The position numbers and the translations under genes are program-made. Under the pieces are notes generated by a model that worked only from the letters and a program-made list of their open reading frames with translations, did no database searches and had not been told where the DNA came from. From assembly GCA_028551475.1 (NCBI GenBank), contig CM052361.1:18293274-18357273 (forward strand): a DNA stretch of 64,000 bases, in the 5' to 3' direction. This document shows, piece by piece, positions 38,276 through 49,600 of the stretch (its first letter is position 1; each line of letters opens with the position of its first letter). Source of the DNA: Casuarina equisetifolia. Its lineage: Eukaryota; Streptophyta; Magnoliopsida; Fagales; Casuarinaceae.

Positions 38276-38468
38276 CTAGCCTTGAAGTAGCAAAAACTTG
38301 CACGAAGAAGAAAAACCCAAAAGCCTAATATAAGAACACAATTGAGCATACAAACTCACAAAAACTTAAAAAAAAAAAAACAAAAATAAAAAGCAAAGAC
38401 ACCTTTTTAGAAGGATTAATGAGGTAGACATTGATGTTTCTCCTGTAACCTTCTTAGGCATATTCCAT

Positions 38469-39771
38469 GGATGATGACGATGAGTGTAACTTGGAGGAGA
38501 CGAGCTTACGAATAGGCTTTCAAAACAAAAATGGCAGGTGCGTGATATTTGGAAATTTAGGGGGGCAAGTTGGAAAAAAAAAGTAAGAGGCTTAGTAAAG
38601 ATCTTCAGCAAAAGAGGTGGAGAAGTAGAGATGAGGAATCAACCATAAGCCATTACACCATAAGACTTTCCAAAAGTTCTTATATTTACCATAAAATCCT
38701 TAGCCCTACCATCATGTTTACTATATACTCAAAATTGATTAAAAGGCCAAAAGCAGGGAATATAATTTCGTATGTTGAAAATATAAATTATAACTTATAT
38801 ATAAAAAAAAAGCTTTACTTTACAAAAAATGAAAAATAATTCAAATTATATTTTTTTGCAATTTTTTTATCATTGATTCCTAATTCCACTACTTCATGAG
38901 TAGCAACTACAATTCTTGACAGCATGAAGCCTCGCCATCAATTGCCCATGAAAGGTGCAAACTGTACTGAGTTCCCTAAGTCTATTTTTTGTTTTTTATG
39001 TTAGTCTATTATATTTATTTGACAACAAAAAATAACTATCTCATCAGAAGTTGTAGGAGGAAACTAAATATTATTTGACATTCCTAATAATCGAGTTTAG
39101 GTGGCAGCCTTTGTTTTTTTTTTTTTTTCTTCTATTCCCATAACATTCTCTTTCTACTTTTTATTGTAACACATGAATTAAGAAATCAAAGAAAAATACG
39201 AGATGCTTCTTGCAACCACATTTATAGGAAGGTGGTTTGACTTAGAGCTCCCTTTCAAAAGCATTAGCAACTATGTCCGAGCTTATGTTACTGCTGGTCA
39301 AAGGGACTTTGTTAAAATATATAAAAAGGATAAGTTGACCTATATTCTAAGCTGCAACAGCACTTGTCTCCATGTTCCTAGCTGCACTCTCAGAACCATT
39401 CACGTAGCAGACACTCCGGGAGCATTATAGCCGAGGTAAGCAACCCAATCTATTCAAATGGTCTCCTGACTTGAGACCAAAAATGCAACAATTAACAACA
39501 GTTAGTATCGGAGCATACAAGGGTTCATCGTTTAGTTCATTACGAGTTTACAGCATTGGCGCCGCACAAACAAACTTTGAATTAATTTTTATTTCTTATT
39601 TCCTCATATCTTCTTTTGAATATAACAACCATGAACTAATAGTTTCCAAAAAATTACACCATCCAGTACGACATTTACAAAGCAAACAATGAAGGGGGGA
39701 AAAAATTACTTCAACAATGAGAAGTATCTACATTTTACTTCAACAATGAGCAGTATCTAAATTTCTTGGTG
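38469..39771. other. Nudix upstream remnant and ZFWD 3' region
   Basis: About 38469-38600 reads, in the sense of the Nudix remnant, like a decayed transit peptide (HLPFLF, stop, KPIRKLVSS) before its ATG. The rest is AT-rich. It includes a T-rich dispersed repeat near 39080-39170, an unassigned 75-codon plus-strand frame at 39203-39430, and a possible AATAAA signal for the ZFWD gene at 39593-39588. Confidence 0.5.
39706..39763. repeat. 29-bp tandem repeat at the ZFWD 3' end
   Basis: Two copies of 'ttacttcaacaatgag.agtatcta.att' lie in tandem, starting at 39706 and 39735, with two differences. They are just past the stop codon of the ZFWD gene, in its 3' untranslated region. Confidence 0.8.
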
Positions 39772-42700
39772 TTATGCCTCCAGTTTGGGCAACCATTTCC
39801 AAACCGTTATCAACCCAGCTTGATCTCCGGTAAAAAAGAGTCCTGCATGGTCTGGACCTACTTGCATTGCTATAACTTTTTGCTTGGAAAATAATCTGCT
39901 CCTCTCAACAAATCTGGAACAATAAAAATAAAATATTAAAACCCATCGACAAAAAGAAGACTGCTTTTCTTTTCCAAGTAAAAAGAGTTACGAAAAGCTA
40001 AGTATACTTACGATGGTAATTCATACATGTGGACAGAATCATCATCGCAGGAGCAATACAAAATTGGTTTGCCATTCCCATCAGTCATCCCACGAAATGC
40101 AAGAATGCCCTGTTATATTGAAAATCATGCAATCAACTTAAGTTCTTCAAAATTAACATTAGATAAGAATAAACTCAACGCAACCTTCTTAGATGAAAAA
40201 CTAGACAATTAAAGAAAAAACCTATGAAATATTCATTTTGACAAAGTTCAAGACATTAGTCTTAAAATGCATGATGGCACTCAAACTGTTAAATCTATAA
40301 AACTTCTAACATAAAGATTAAATGACAATGGCAACCAATGCAATGCTAACATATTCCTATTAAAAACAAAAAGATAGCTCTTTTTTGTATTATGAACATT
40401 TTAGTTCCTTTTCTTGTTATGAACATTTCCTCAACTAGTCACATACTTTCAAGTATAAAAAGATTGTTCAACAAATACTAGATTACTTTCAAGCTACTAC
40501 TAAAAAAAATTCCAAGCACAAGAAAAAAAGAATGAAACAACAAATTGCTCAACAATCAACTTTTACCATAGTGGTGCCTAATGACTTACATGTTCTTCAG
40601 TTTGCGTATAGATTACTTTCAAGCCAAGCTCTTCCTCCAGACCCTCCTCCAAACCCCAAACCCTGATTGTACAGTCCAAAGAACCAGAAAACAAATAGTT
40701 GTCCCAACAAATAAGAGATGTCACAGTATCAGCATGATCATCCAATGTCATAAGACACTCCCAAGTTTTGTGATCCCAAACCTGAAAAAAGAAATTAAAA
40801 AAAATCAAGAATAATTAAAAAAGCAATTCACAACATTAAATCATCATGTTGAGGTTAAATGAAGCAACCTTACTTCAAACAATTCACAAGTGTTTTTAAT
40901 GTGAAATTCGGCTGATCAGCAAACACAATTATGAAAAGCTCAAGCATGCATGAATAACAAAACAATGTGATTGTCCACCATTTCAAAAGAAAAAAAAAAG
41001 GGTAATAACACCTCCGACCTTGTAAAGAAGAAAAAAGAAACCATCCAATGCACAATAAATTAGGTGAAACAAAAGATCAGCACCAAAAACACAATTTTCA
41101 ATATATGAACTCAAATTTATTGGGAGCATAAGTGAACGCTGCACACATTTACACTGAACTATGTTAAACCAGGACAATAATGCACAGAACATATAAAGTG
41201 CAAACTCATATTAATGGACCCATACTAAACAGGACGCATAAAGTGTAGAAACATGGCCACATAGAGCAGAGCACTTGCAATCCATATATCAACATATATA
41301 ATGAAATCAGAAGTCAGTCTAACTTTTAGCTTGGAGCATCCCGATAAACTAAAATTAACCAAATCTTTAGGTATAAAAAGAGAAGAGAAATTCACAGAAT
41401 ACCAACTATAATGCTTGCAGTATTTAGACCAACTACAAGAAACTGAATTTGTGGCTATCAAAACAGAAAATAAATTAACAGAATACCATAAATATTTATT
41501 CTAATAAAAGAAAACTTGTGTCCTGTCAAACTACTACAAGTGAGAAAAAAATATATAAGTTCAAGCCTTCGTCTTAATAAGACAAACTTACCCTTATTGT
41601 ACTGTCCTTGGAGCCTGAATACAACAAGTCACGTCCAACAGCAAGAGATACCACATCATGTATGTGTCCTAGAAGAGATGATAGTGGTTGAAATGGGACA
41701 TTTGCCTCGAAATTGCCCTTCCATGCTAAGAGAATGCCATCCTGTGATTTACAAAGAACTTTATTACAGAAGTAACAATACAAACATGAAGGTTCTGCAA
41801 AATAACAAGCTCTAACCATATATGAAGAGGCATTACAAATAACACAATGAGAGTTATGCTGTTTCACAAGCAAATTAAAAGAGGTCAATTGATCCAAAGA
41901 TACCAAAATAAGAACTAGTGATAAGATATTTTTATTCAAATTCTAAGAAATTCAAAAAGTTAGGACGGTGAGTACCTGGCCTCCAGCGAAAAGGGTATCA
42001 TCGGTTGCTACCATGGCATAGATCATGCCGGTAAATCCACCTAGATCATATTCCATACCAGACTTGGTGTTCCACACCTGCCACATCATCAAAGTGTGCT
42101 GGTTCAGGTCACATGTCAAAGCATTATGCTAAATGTTAATGGCAACAATGGCTCAAAAATAAAAGCAACAAGAAAGCAAAAACTTATTGGGCTTCGGAGC
42201 TTACCTTAACGACATTCTGCGTACCCACGAACACCAATGCACCTTCACTAAAAAATGATCCTATTTTCGTCCCAAGGTCAACAACGTGAGCACATTGTCC
42301 TGTAGCGCAGTCCCAAATCCGAACTGTTCCATCACTACATCCTGAGCAAAGCAGGTAGTTTCTTCCGGCAAGAGCAATCCCCACAATATCCTGTCCTCAA
42401 AACAGTAATAAATAAGGTTTTTTCAAGATTTCAATTAAAGAACAACAATTAGCATCATCTTACGCACATATGAGAATGAAAACTGAAAATGATAATGATT
42501 TGCATCAATAAATAGATTAGAAATACCAAAATTTGATTTTTACTCCTGCAATGCACTAGGAAACAAAATTGAACAGTAAATCCATCAACCTCATGCGGTG
42601 ATTAAGCACGATTCCTGACCATCATAAACGTATATTTGGAACTTTCTGCAATATATATGTGTCCCTTTGTTATCAAAAGATTCACTATGTTTGTCTTACT

Positions 42701-43867
42701 TCTGCTCCAAATTTTTCTTTTCTCAACACATACTGCCCCGCTGTATGTCCACACCAATGCTTGCATTTATGCCGATTAAGCTATTTCAACACAAACAAAT
42801 AAATAAAAAAAAAAAAAAAACTCAAATTTGGAGTTGCCCTATCTTATTTCATGTGGCCACAACCGAAATTGTGGCTATTTCAATCAATCTTCCTTGATTT
42901 TTCTTCGAAGCTTCAAAGAAGAATAACCAAGAAACTTTTTATGATGCAACTAAGATGAAAAGCTAAACATCAGACAAGTCAACTGGAAAAAATTCTACAA
43001 CTATGCAAACACTAGCAAATATCCTTCTGTTTCTTTGTCATGAACAAAACCAAAGTGATTGCTACAAGAAACATATATCGGAAAGAATCATATAAAAAAC
43101 GCAGATTATGTATCCAGAAAGTTTATTCTCATACACTAAATTTTTTCTTTCAATGCAGCAACAACAAAGGAAGAAGGATATTAACAATAATAATACAGAA
43201 AGAGAAATGACATAAAGGAGAGCACGTTGCAAAGTAAGAGGCAAAATAAACACACTGCTACCTTCGTATGCCCTTGGAGGAATGCCAAGGTCCTTAACTC
43301 TTCCACACGATGGCCAGGAATATCATCATAAGACTTCTTATCAGCATCCTCTGCAGTCTTGGATCCTCCCTCTTCAATATTTACCTCTTCCACGCGATGG
43401 CCAGGAATATCATCACAAGACTTCTTAACAGCATCCTCAGAAGTCTTGGATTCTCCCGCCTCCATATTTAATTCTTCCGCACGATGACAAGAAATATCTT
43501 CAGAACACTTCTTAAAACCATCCTCTGAAGTCTTGGATCCTCCCTCCTCAATATTGGAAGGTAAAACTTTCTTCAAAGCTTCCCTCTTACAATCTTCAGG
43601 ACCAACGTCTTCGTGTGACTTTTCCAAAACCAATTTATTCTTGTACCGGATGTAACTTGGCTTCTTTCTTCCGGGACCAGAAAACTCAGGATGAGACCGC
43701 CTTTTTCCGCACACTACTGGGGGTTCACTGTGAAGGAACCTACATGGGTTCCTGTTGCATTTGCCCTTAAGCCAGAATATGCAAAAAGCTTTGCTGGGCA
43801 AAACTGTTCCGGGTTCTCTTCCCAAACGATGAAAAACCGACGACCTTGTTGCTGTCTTGGCGGCCAT
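39772..43867 (-). CDS. CCCH zinc finger/WD40 protein (ZFWD family)
   Basis: Seven exons join in phase: 43867-43262, 42390-42205, 42077-41976, 41741-41592, 40781-40590, 40109-40012 and 39913-39772, giving 491 residues. A CCCH finger C-x7-C-x4-C-x3-H lies at Cys29, Cys37, Cys42 and His46 (FWLKGKCNRNPCRFLH). Residues 105-191 are three tandem copies of a 29-residue acidic/lysine-rich unit. From about 195 on there is a WD40 propeller with repeats such as SDGTVRIWD, DGILLAWK, SKDSTIRVWD, SLDCTIRVWG and a final LITVWKW. ZFWD1/2 carry a second CCCH finger before the propeller (from memory); here that place is taken by the repeats. The finger suggests RNA binding and the propeller protein contacts; the exact role is not known. 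The acceptor lying directly before the ATG implies a leader intron. Confidence 0.93.
43295..43555 (-). repeat. Three 87-bp in-frame tandem repeats inside ZFWD exon 1
   Basis: Three 29-codon units code for residues 105-133, 134-162 and 163-191. Each has the shape N-[IM]-E-x-G-x-SKT-x-ED, then KK, then D-I-x-x-HR-x-EE. The last two are most alike, suggesting two rounds of duplication. The unit is charged and likely disordered. Confidence 0.95.
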
Positions 43868-44650
43868 CTATGAAACAAAAATAACATCAAACAGAGTAAA
43901 GAACAAACTCATCCACATAGAGGTCCTTCCAAACAAACCAAGCCAAACCAAACTAAATGTCTGCCTTCCATGTCCGAAGATTCAAGACAATCACCAGCCC
44001 CAATTTCAATAAAGTCCTTTACAATCCTCCTTGCAGAAGGTGATTCCAACAGATGTCCTTGGCAGAAGATCCAAACAATTCAGCAGCCCTCAAATCATTC
44101 AAAAGCCTACATCTGCATTCGGCAAATGTCGCAAATCTAAATTAATTCCGGACCTAGGGTTTGCATACCCAATTACTGACGGAATCCTTTTGCCGAATCC
44201 AACCCTAGATGAAAAATTCCAGCGCTCCGATCGTCCATTTCATGATTCAGACGTTTCTTTTCCTAAATTCCGATCAACCCACTAAAAACCCTAGGAAATA
44301 TAGGAAACTCGAATACACAACGAAGCCCGGGAGTTATCGTGTGATCTACCAACGGCTGACGAAAATAAATCATGTCCTTGCTCGAAATCCCAAAGAAATT
44401 CAGCCACTCGCCAATTTTGCCGCAGATAGAATAGATCGCAAGACAAGGGAATCCCATATCTAAAACCGTAAGAAGATAAAACCCTAGCAAAACCTGGAGT
44501 TCCATAAGGGGGCAAGCTAACCTGTCACGATGAGAGGGGACGAGAGCAACCGACTGTGAGCAGATCGTAGCAGAGATAGATGGAGAAGCGCGAGAGAGAG
44601 AGAGACAGATGGAGAAGCGAGAGAGGCAGAGAAAACAGATGTGACCGTGA
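43868..44650 (-). promoter_or_regulatory. Probable ZFWD leader exon, leader intron and GA repeat
   Basis: An acceptor (TTTCATAG) ends exactly at the ATG. A donor GTGACAG|GTTAGC at 44522/44521 would give a 653-base leader intron. Upstream, a GA repeat at about 44591-44606 lies in the expected leader exon or promoter. The model is inferred from splice signals only. Confidence 0.5.
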
Positions 44651-46618
44651 GAGAGGGACGCGTGGGACCCTAAATAGGCGTGCTTCTAATTTCGAAGCCA
44701 ACGGATACATTGACTGGGTCTGGGCCGATGTTGGCTATGGCCGGGCCCAAATTTAAGCCGACCGATTTGTACATTGGCTGGGTCTGTCTATGTTGGCTAC
44801 GGCCCGGCCCGTTTAAATCTTTTAACATTGTGCCCGTTTAACTCTTGTTTTATTTTTTTTTAATGATTGCTTATATTGGTTTCTTTAATTTTGAAATTAC
44901 TAATAATATTTATTTTTTTTAACTTTTAAGTTACTAATATAACTTTCAATATTAATAAAATGCTAAGAATCAACCATGTCATTCCAATGCATAAAAGGGA
45001 AAGTAATAAAATATAAACCATATTACAAATAAATTAAGTAATTACCTCAACTCTATAACATATATTAAAGTAATTATACATGTGAAAAATTATTTTATTT
45101 ATTTTATAATTTTCAACTATCCAAAAGCAATTTATTAGAGATATTGAAAGAATTCAAAATAAATAATTTTAATTTAGTCATCTTAAAAGTGATATATTAT
45201 ATTTAAGATAATTTTACGCCTATCATAAAATATTGTTTACTAAACATGAAAAGATTAAGTAGCAAAAATTATTAGTATTATATTGTTATTAATATTTTTT
45301 ATGTAACATGATTTGATTATTTCTCTAAAAAAATAACCTAAAATCTTAAAAATGATTGGTCATTTTTTGTATTGCTTCTATTTCAAAGGTTCCTTTTTTT
45401 TTTTTAATACTAAGTTTGAAATCACCACAACTTTACTTTCAAATTGTTTTTGTCCAGACAACTAAAAATTATTATTAATTCTAAAAGTTAGTAAGTTAAG
45501 AGACATATTAATTAAAACGCCCAACTTAAAAATAAACTTAAAGGTTGAATATTTTTTGGTTTATTTAAGTTTTATCATATTGATCTTATCTTTTAATATA
45601 CAAATTTTGTTCATAGTGGGATAAATTTATAGGGAGTAGGGATATTAAATTATAAGGTCCAAAGATGTAACTTAAAAATTAATTCAGAGATTGAATAAAT
45701 TTTTTTGCATTGCTCTTTAATATTTGTTTAACATCAAGAAATGATTATTACATCCATAGCTTTGCACCAAGCACCAAAGTGTACAAGGAAATTAGTTCTT
45801 ATGTTGTTTTCCCATGATAATCGAGTTTAGGCAACAGCCTTTTTTTGTATTTTTTTTAGAATTTAAACCAGTTAAAAATAAGGAATTTAGTCATTCAATT
45901 GCCATAGTATTCTCTTTGCATGGAATGAAACCCTACTTGAACAAGTGAGGAATGTTATTTAATTGAAAAGTTTAATATGTGATCACATGGTACATGTATA
46001 TGTTGCAATCAACACACTATTTCTAAAGTTCTAAATAGCAACATGCAGGAGAAATAAATACACATAACGTAGAGTTAAATCACAAAATAAAAGAGGTAAT
46101 TAATTGCGTTAATTTCTTCATTATTTTATTTGAAATGCATACTTTTCATGTCATTGCCTTTTCCAATTTTATTTTTTCATCCAAAGGACCTGCAAACCGA
46201 ATCGATATTCTAAAAAATCCCAAATCTTAAATATACACGATTTAAATAAGGACGTGGAAAATCATCACAATGAAGTGCAAGGAATTTTATGGAAAAAGAA
46301 GAACGGCCATCCCCCTCTTATTCATCATTTACAAAACAAATGCAAACAGCTGGGGATCTCTCTTTTTTTCTTTTTTCTTTTTGGGTCTTAATTTTCCACC
46401 AGCATTTCCAAGAATGGTTGAATGCACACGGATGACCACCCCATAAACAGTAGATAAGGTTGAGTAGCAGCATGGGCTCCTGTAAAAAGAGTCTCCTGAA
46501 CCGAACCATGACAATTCCCATAGAGAGAGAGAGAGTTAAATATGTGCCACCATACCAGACCATCAATGCTCAACCACATCATCTTCATTGTGAGACACAC
46601 ACAGCAAATAGCTATCAT
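44651..46618. other. AT-rich intergenic region, ZFWD upstream and EXO70A1 3' side
   Basis: About 2 kb of very AT-rich DNA contain no recognisable gene. The last 250 bases or so before 46618 should be the EXO70A1 3' untranslated region, with a GA run at 46523-46533. Near 45805-45925 lies a diverged copy of a sequence also present near 39080-39180. Confidence 0.5.
45760..45925. repeat. Dispersed repeat copy, second copy near 39040-39180
   Basis: Both places share 'ataatcgagtttagg...cagcctt', then a T-rich tract, then 'ccata.cattctcttt' or a close variant, in the same order. The upstream flanks ('gaaa.ta....tta') also resemble each other. The family is not identified. Confidence 0.4.
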
Positions 46619-49600
46619 CTACCTCCTAGGTTCACTCAAGTTCTTTCCCTCAAAAAATTCCCCCAACATTCTTTCAAGATCCTCTGCCGTGTACCTGATG
46701 TACTTCAGAGGGTTCTTTCCATTCTCAACCAGAGGCCTGTAATCACATCAAAAACCGTATGTAAATAACAAAATCCACAGCTCTGCAAGGTTACATTAGA
46801 TCCCATGCAAAATTCAACCGATACACATTTACTGGTGAATGAAATTTTCAGCATAGATCCCATTGTTGATTTAGTGATGAACAAATCATGAAAGGTGTTT
46901 GCAAGGCAAGGACCCATGATTGTGTGTACTTGTTTACACGTCTGCTTAGTTGCTTTAGAAACCAGAAAACATACCCAAAACGCTTCACGAATGATCTGTA
47001 AGCAGGTAATAACACTTCTGCAACTGCAAGCCTCAGAGATTCTCGCAACTCGGTGTCAGGAACTGTCCACTGAGATTGCTTTTGATGAAGTTCCTCAAAT
47101 TGCATGTTGAATATCTTAAGCCTGATAACATAAAACACTTCTGCCACTGAGCCAAAAAATTTATGGCAAAAATATTGTACTGCAAAAACTTCAATATAAT
47201 GTAACTTCTCATCAACCTCTCTTTCACCAATGCTCTGGAAACTCCACTACTATTTCCTCCATCACCACCTATCGAACTCCCACCACCCCCAGATGAGGTT
47301 AGGCCTTGAACAGAGAGGCACTGAAGAATCTGCAAGGAAAAACACCCACAGATAGCAGTTAAAACCAGTTCCTTCCAGATCACAATCTTCAAAGGGGCAA
47401 GTGTTTGAAAGTTCCAAGCAACATTGATGCGGTAAACAGTTGGCTTTGATAAAAACTGATGAAAGGAAAAATATAGGAAAATTAGATCCTCTCCAAGGAA
47501 ATATAAACATCTTGAATCCAGTGATTGGGACACAACTACGGAAACAAAATCTTTCTTCGGAACTTGTTACTCAGAATGCCAGAAATAAGAGCATCAATGC
47601 ATGGTGGACTAGCATTAATGCCCAAAAATTTGAGGAACTTAGAGAAAACTGGAATAAATTGCATAAACAACACAGCAACAAAGACAGTCCTGAGAGTCCT
47701 ATTACTTCAAAGCAAAAGTAGAAACAAAGGGCATGCTTCTTACCAGTCATATGGATTCAAACATAAGGTTCAAAAACAACAACAACAAGATCAATAAGTT
47801 GCGTATTCAAAAACTAATGCCATCCAAGTTTAGTTGAAGAAATATACTGCTGTCTCAGGCAATGTCAAAAGTTCAATTTCTGTCTAATCGGTGATGTCAA
47901 GTTTAATTTGGTTCCAATCAGCGATGTCAAGTTTAAATTTTATCCAAACATCTAAAAGCATAGCATATATGATGGCCAAAACATTCAGAATGTGGAAAAT
48001 CTTCTCCTCTTCCAAAGAATATATCCACTCTCTAAAAGTGCCCATAATTTCAGCCAGTCAGACACATCCCATAAACACACATGTTGTGTCATGTTGATGA
48101 GCAAACCATTCAGAAATGAATAGGTTACTTTTGATTGTTCATTTCGGTAAAATTGGAAGTAAATTCCAGGTGTCTGAATGTCTTAAGTCAACGTCCATAT
48201 TCAGGGTTGCCTCATATTTATTTCAACTGTTTTTTATATAGTTTTGGCATTCTACAACATATTGTGACAGATATGATTAATCCCATTGCTGTATCTTTTT
48301 CATTTCATTTTGTTCTATCTTATTATTCAAGGAAATCGTTTTCTAGAAAAGAGAATTGAGACAACCCTTGTACACGAATTTATAGAAGAGATACAACAAC
48401 ATTAAAGTGTCTAAAATCTAAAAAGTTTACGCATCAAAAAGAAGGGGACATTCACTACAACACAATTTAAGAGAGTGTCTCTTTTTACTTTCTAGACATC
48501 AATTTTGATTAATACAGGAATTCACCTGTTTTGCTAAGAATTCAGGTGTTGAACATATGAACTAGAACTGATAAAGAAATTGCAGTCAATTGGTCTTATG
48601 AGTGCAACCGTTAAACTGTTAACACAAAGAGGAAGAAAAAGAATCATTAAATATGTACAACAGCAACAACGTAGAAAGTTGTTTCTTAGATTAATAAGTA
48701 GCAAAGTGCGGGCTTTTACATGTGTTATGAGTATATTCATGTGTCTTCAATACAGAAGAAAAATAGACTCTAGATTTAGACCATTGAATAGCATCAGTGG
48801 TCGTATGGGATTTGTTTCGAAAAACAAATCCAAACAACATCAGCAATGCTACATATCAGTAGATGGACCATTCAATCGCATCAGTGGAACAATACCTTTG
48901 ACCAGGCAGTCCTTTTGTAATTGTTGGCATACTGCTGCACGATTCTCCTGTGTCTTTGCACCCAGTCATCCCCTAACAAATCCTTGGCTTCTGACCTGAA
49001 ACGAAAGAAAATAACCAAAAACAATCATTAGTAAGAAAGCTTGTAAAAACCTTTTAAACAAAACGCCCAGATATATATCATGAAATACCTGCGAACAGAT
49101 CTGACCATATAATGAATATTATTCATGAGAAATAAGAATGTCAAAGCAGGATCCTTATACTGCTTAGATTTTCCTTCCAAGTTGGTTTGAAGCGCCTGCA
49201 TTATTCTCATCGTTACTGAAGCCAATTGTGAACCTGTTTCATCTTTGTGTTCAAATTCTTGGAAAAGTTGCTTCAGGGTTGATTGGTAGCTGTAAAAATT
49301 TGGGACAAATTCTTCACATCAATCATGTGAACAACTGTAGTGTTAAATCAGAGTCTTAAAACAGATACCTCAAACATGCTTACTAAAGGATAAACAAATC
49401 GCCAAACATCATTTATATAACAAGACATTTACTCATTTGCAATTAAAGCTATAGTTGAAACAGTGCAAAGTTGTACACAGTTCCACCAGCGTAGGAAAAA
49501 AAAAATGAGGGGCAGTATATCCAAAAATTCAAGGATTTAGTTGTAGACAAAAGACATGATTTATTCCTTAACAGTTGATGTACTTCACACACATCAACAT

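Larger units (their letters stand above)
30241..38468 (-). pseudogene. Broken Nudix hydrolase gene (NUDX26/Ap4A hydrolase type), split by a retrotransposon
   Basis: Six exon remnants align in order with the plant NUDX26 family of organellar Nudix hydrolases. Exon 1 is 38468-38403, with an apparent transit-peptide region upstream. Exon 2 is in two pieces, 38296-38276 and 33202-33174. Exon 3 is 33046-32954, exon 4 31451-31357, exon 5 30528-30414 and exon 6 30312-30241. The EGYRRN motif is preceded by an in-frame TAA (38456-38454). Exon 2 is cut by the copia element inside its R-L-D-I-P motif and then carries two in-frame TAG codons where the family has Gln. In exon 3 the Nudix box keeps RELREET, but three expected Gly are Asp, Asp and Arg. 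Exon 4 has TAG and TAA where Trp is expected, and its donor is GC. Exons 5-6 are open and normal, ending YLQES. No functional enzyme can be made. The exon 1-2 splice site is unclear. Confidence 0.88.

Noticed and set aside
38366-38611. 81-codon minus-strand frame at the Nudix start
   Set aside because: It reads the Nudix exon 1 region in the wrong phase. The phase with EGYRRN is the ancestral one, and it has stops.
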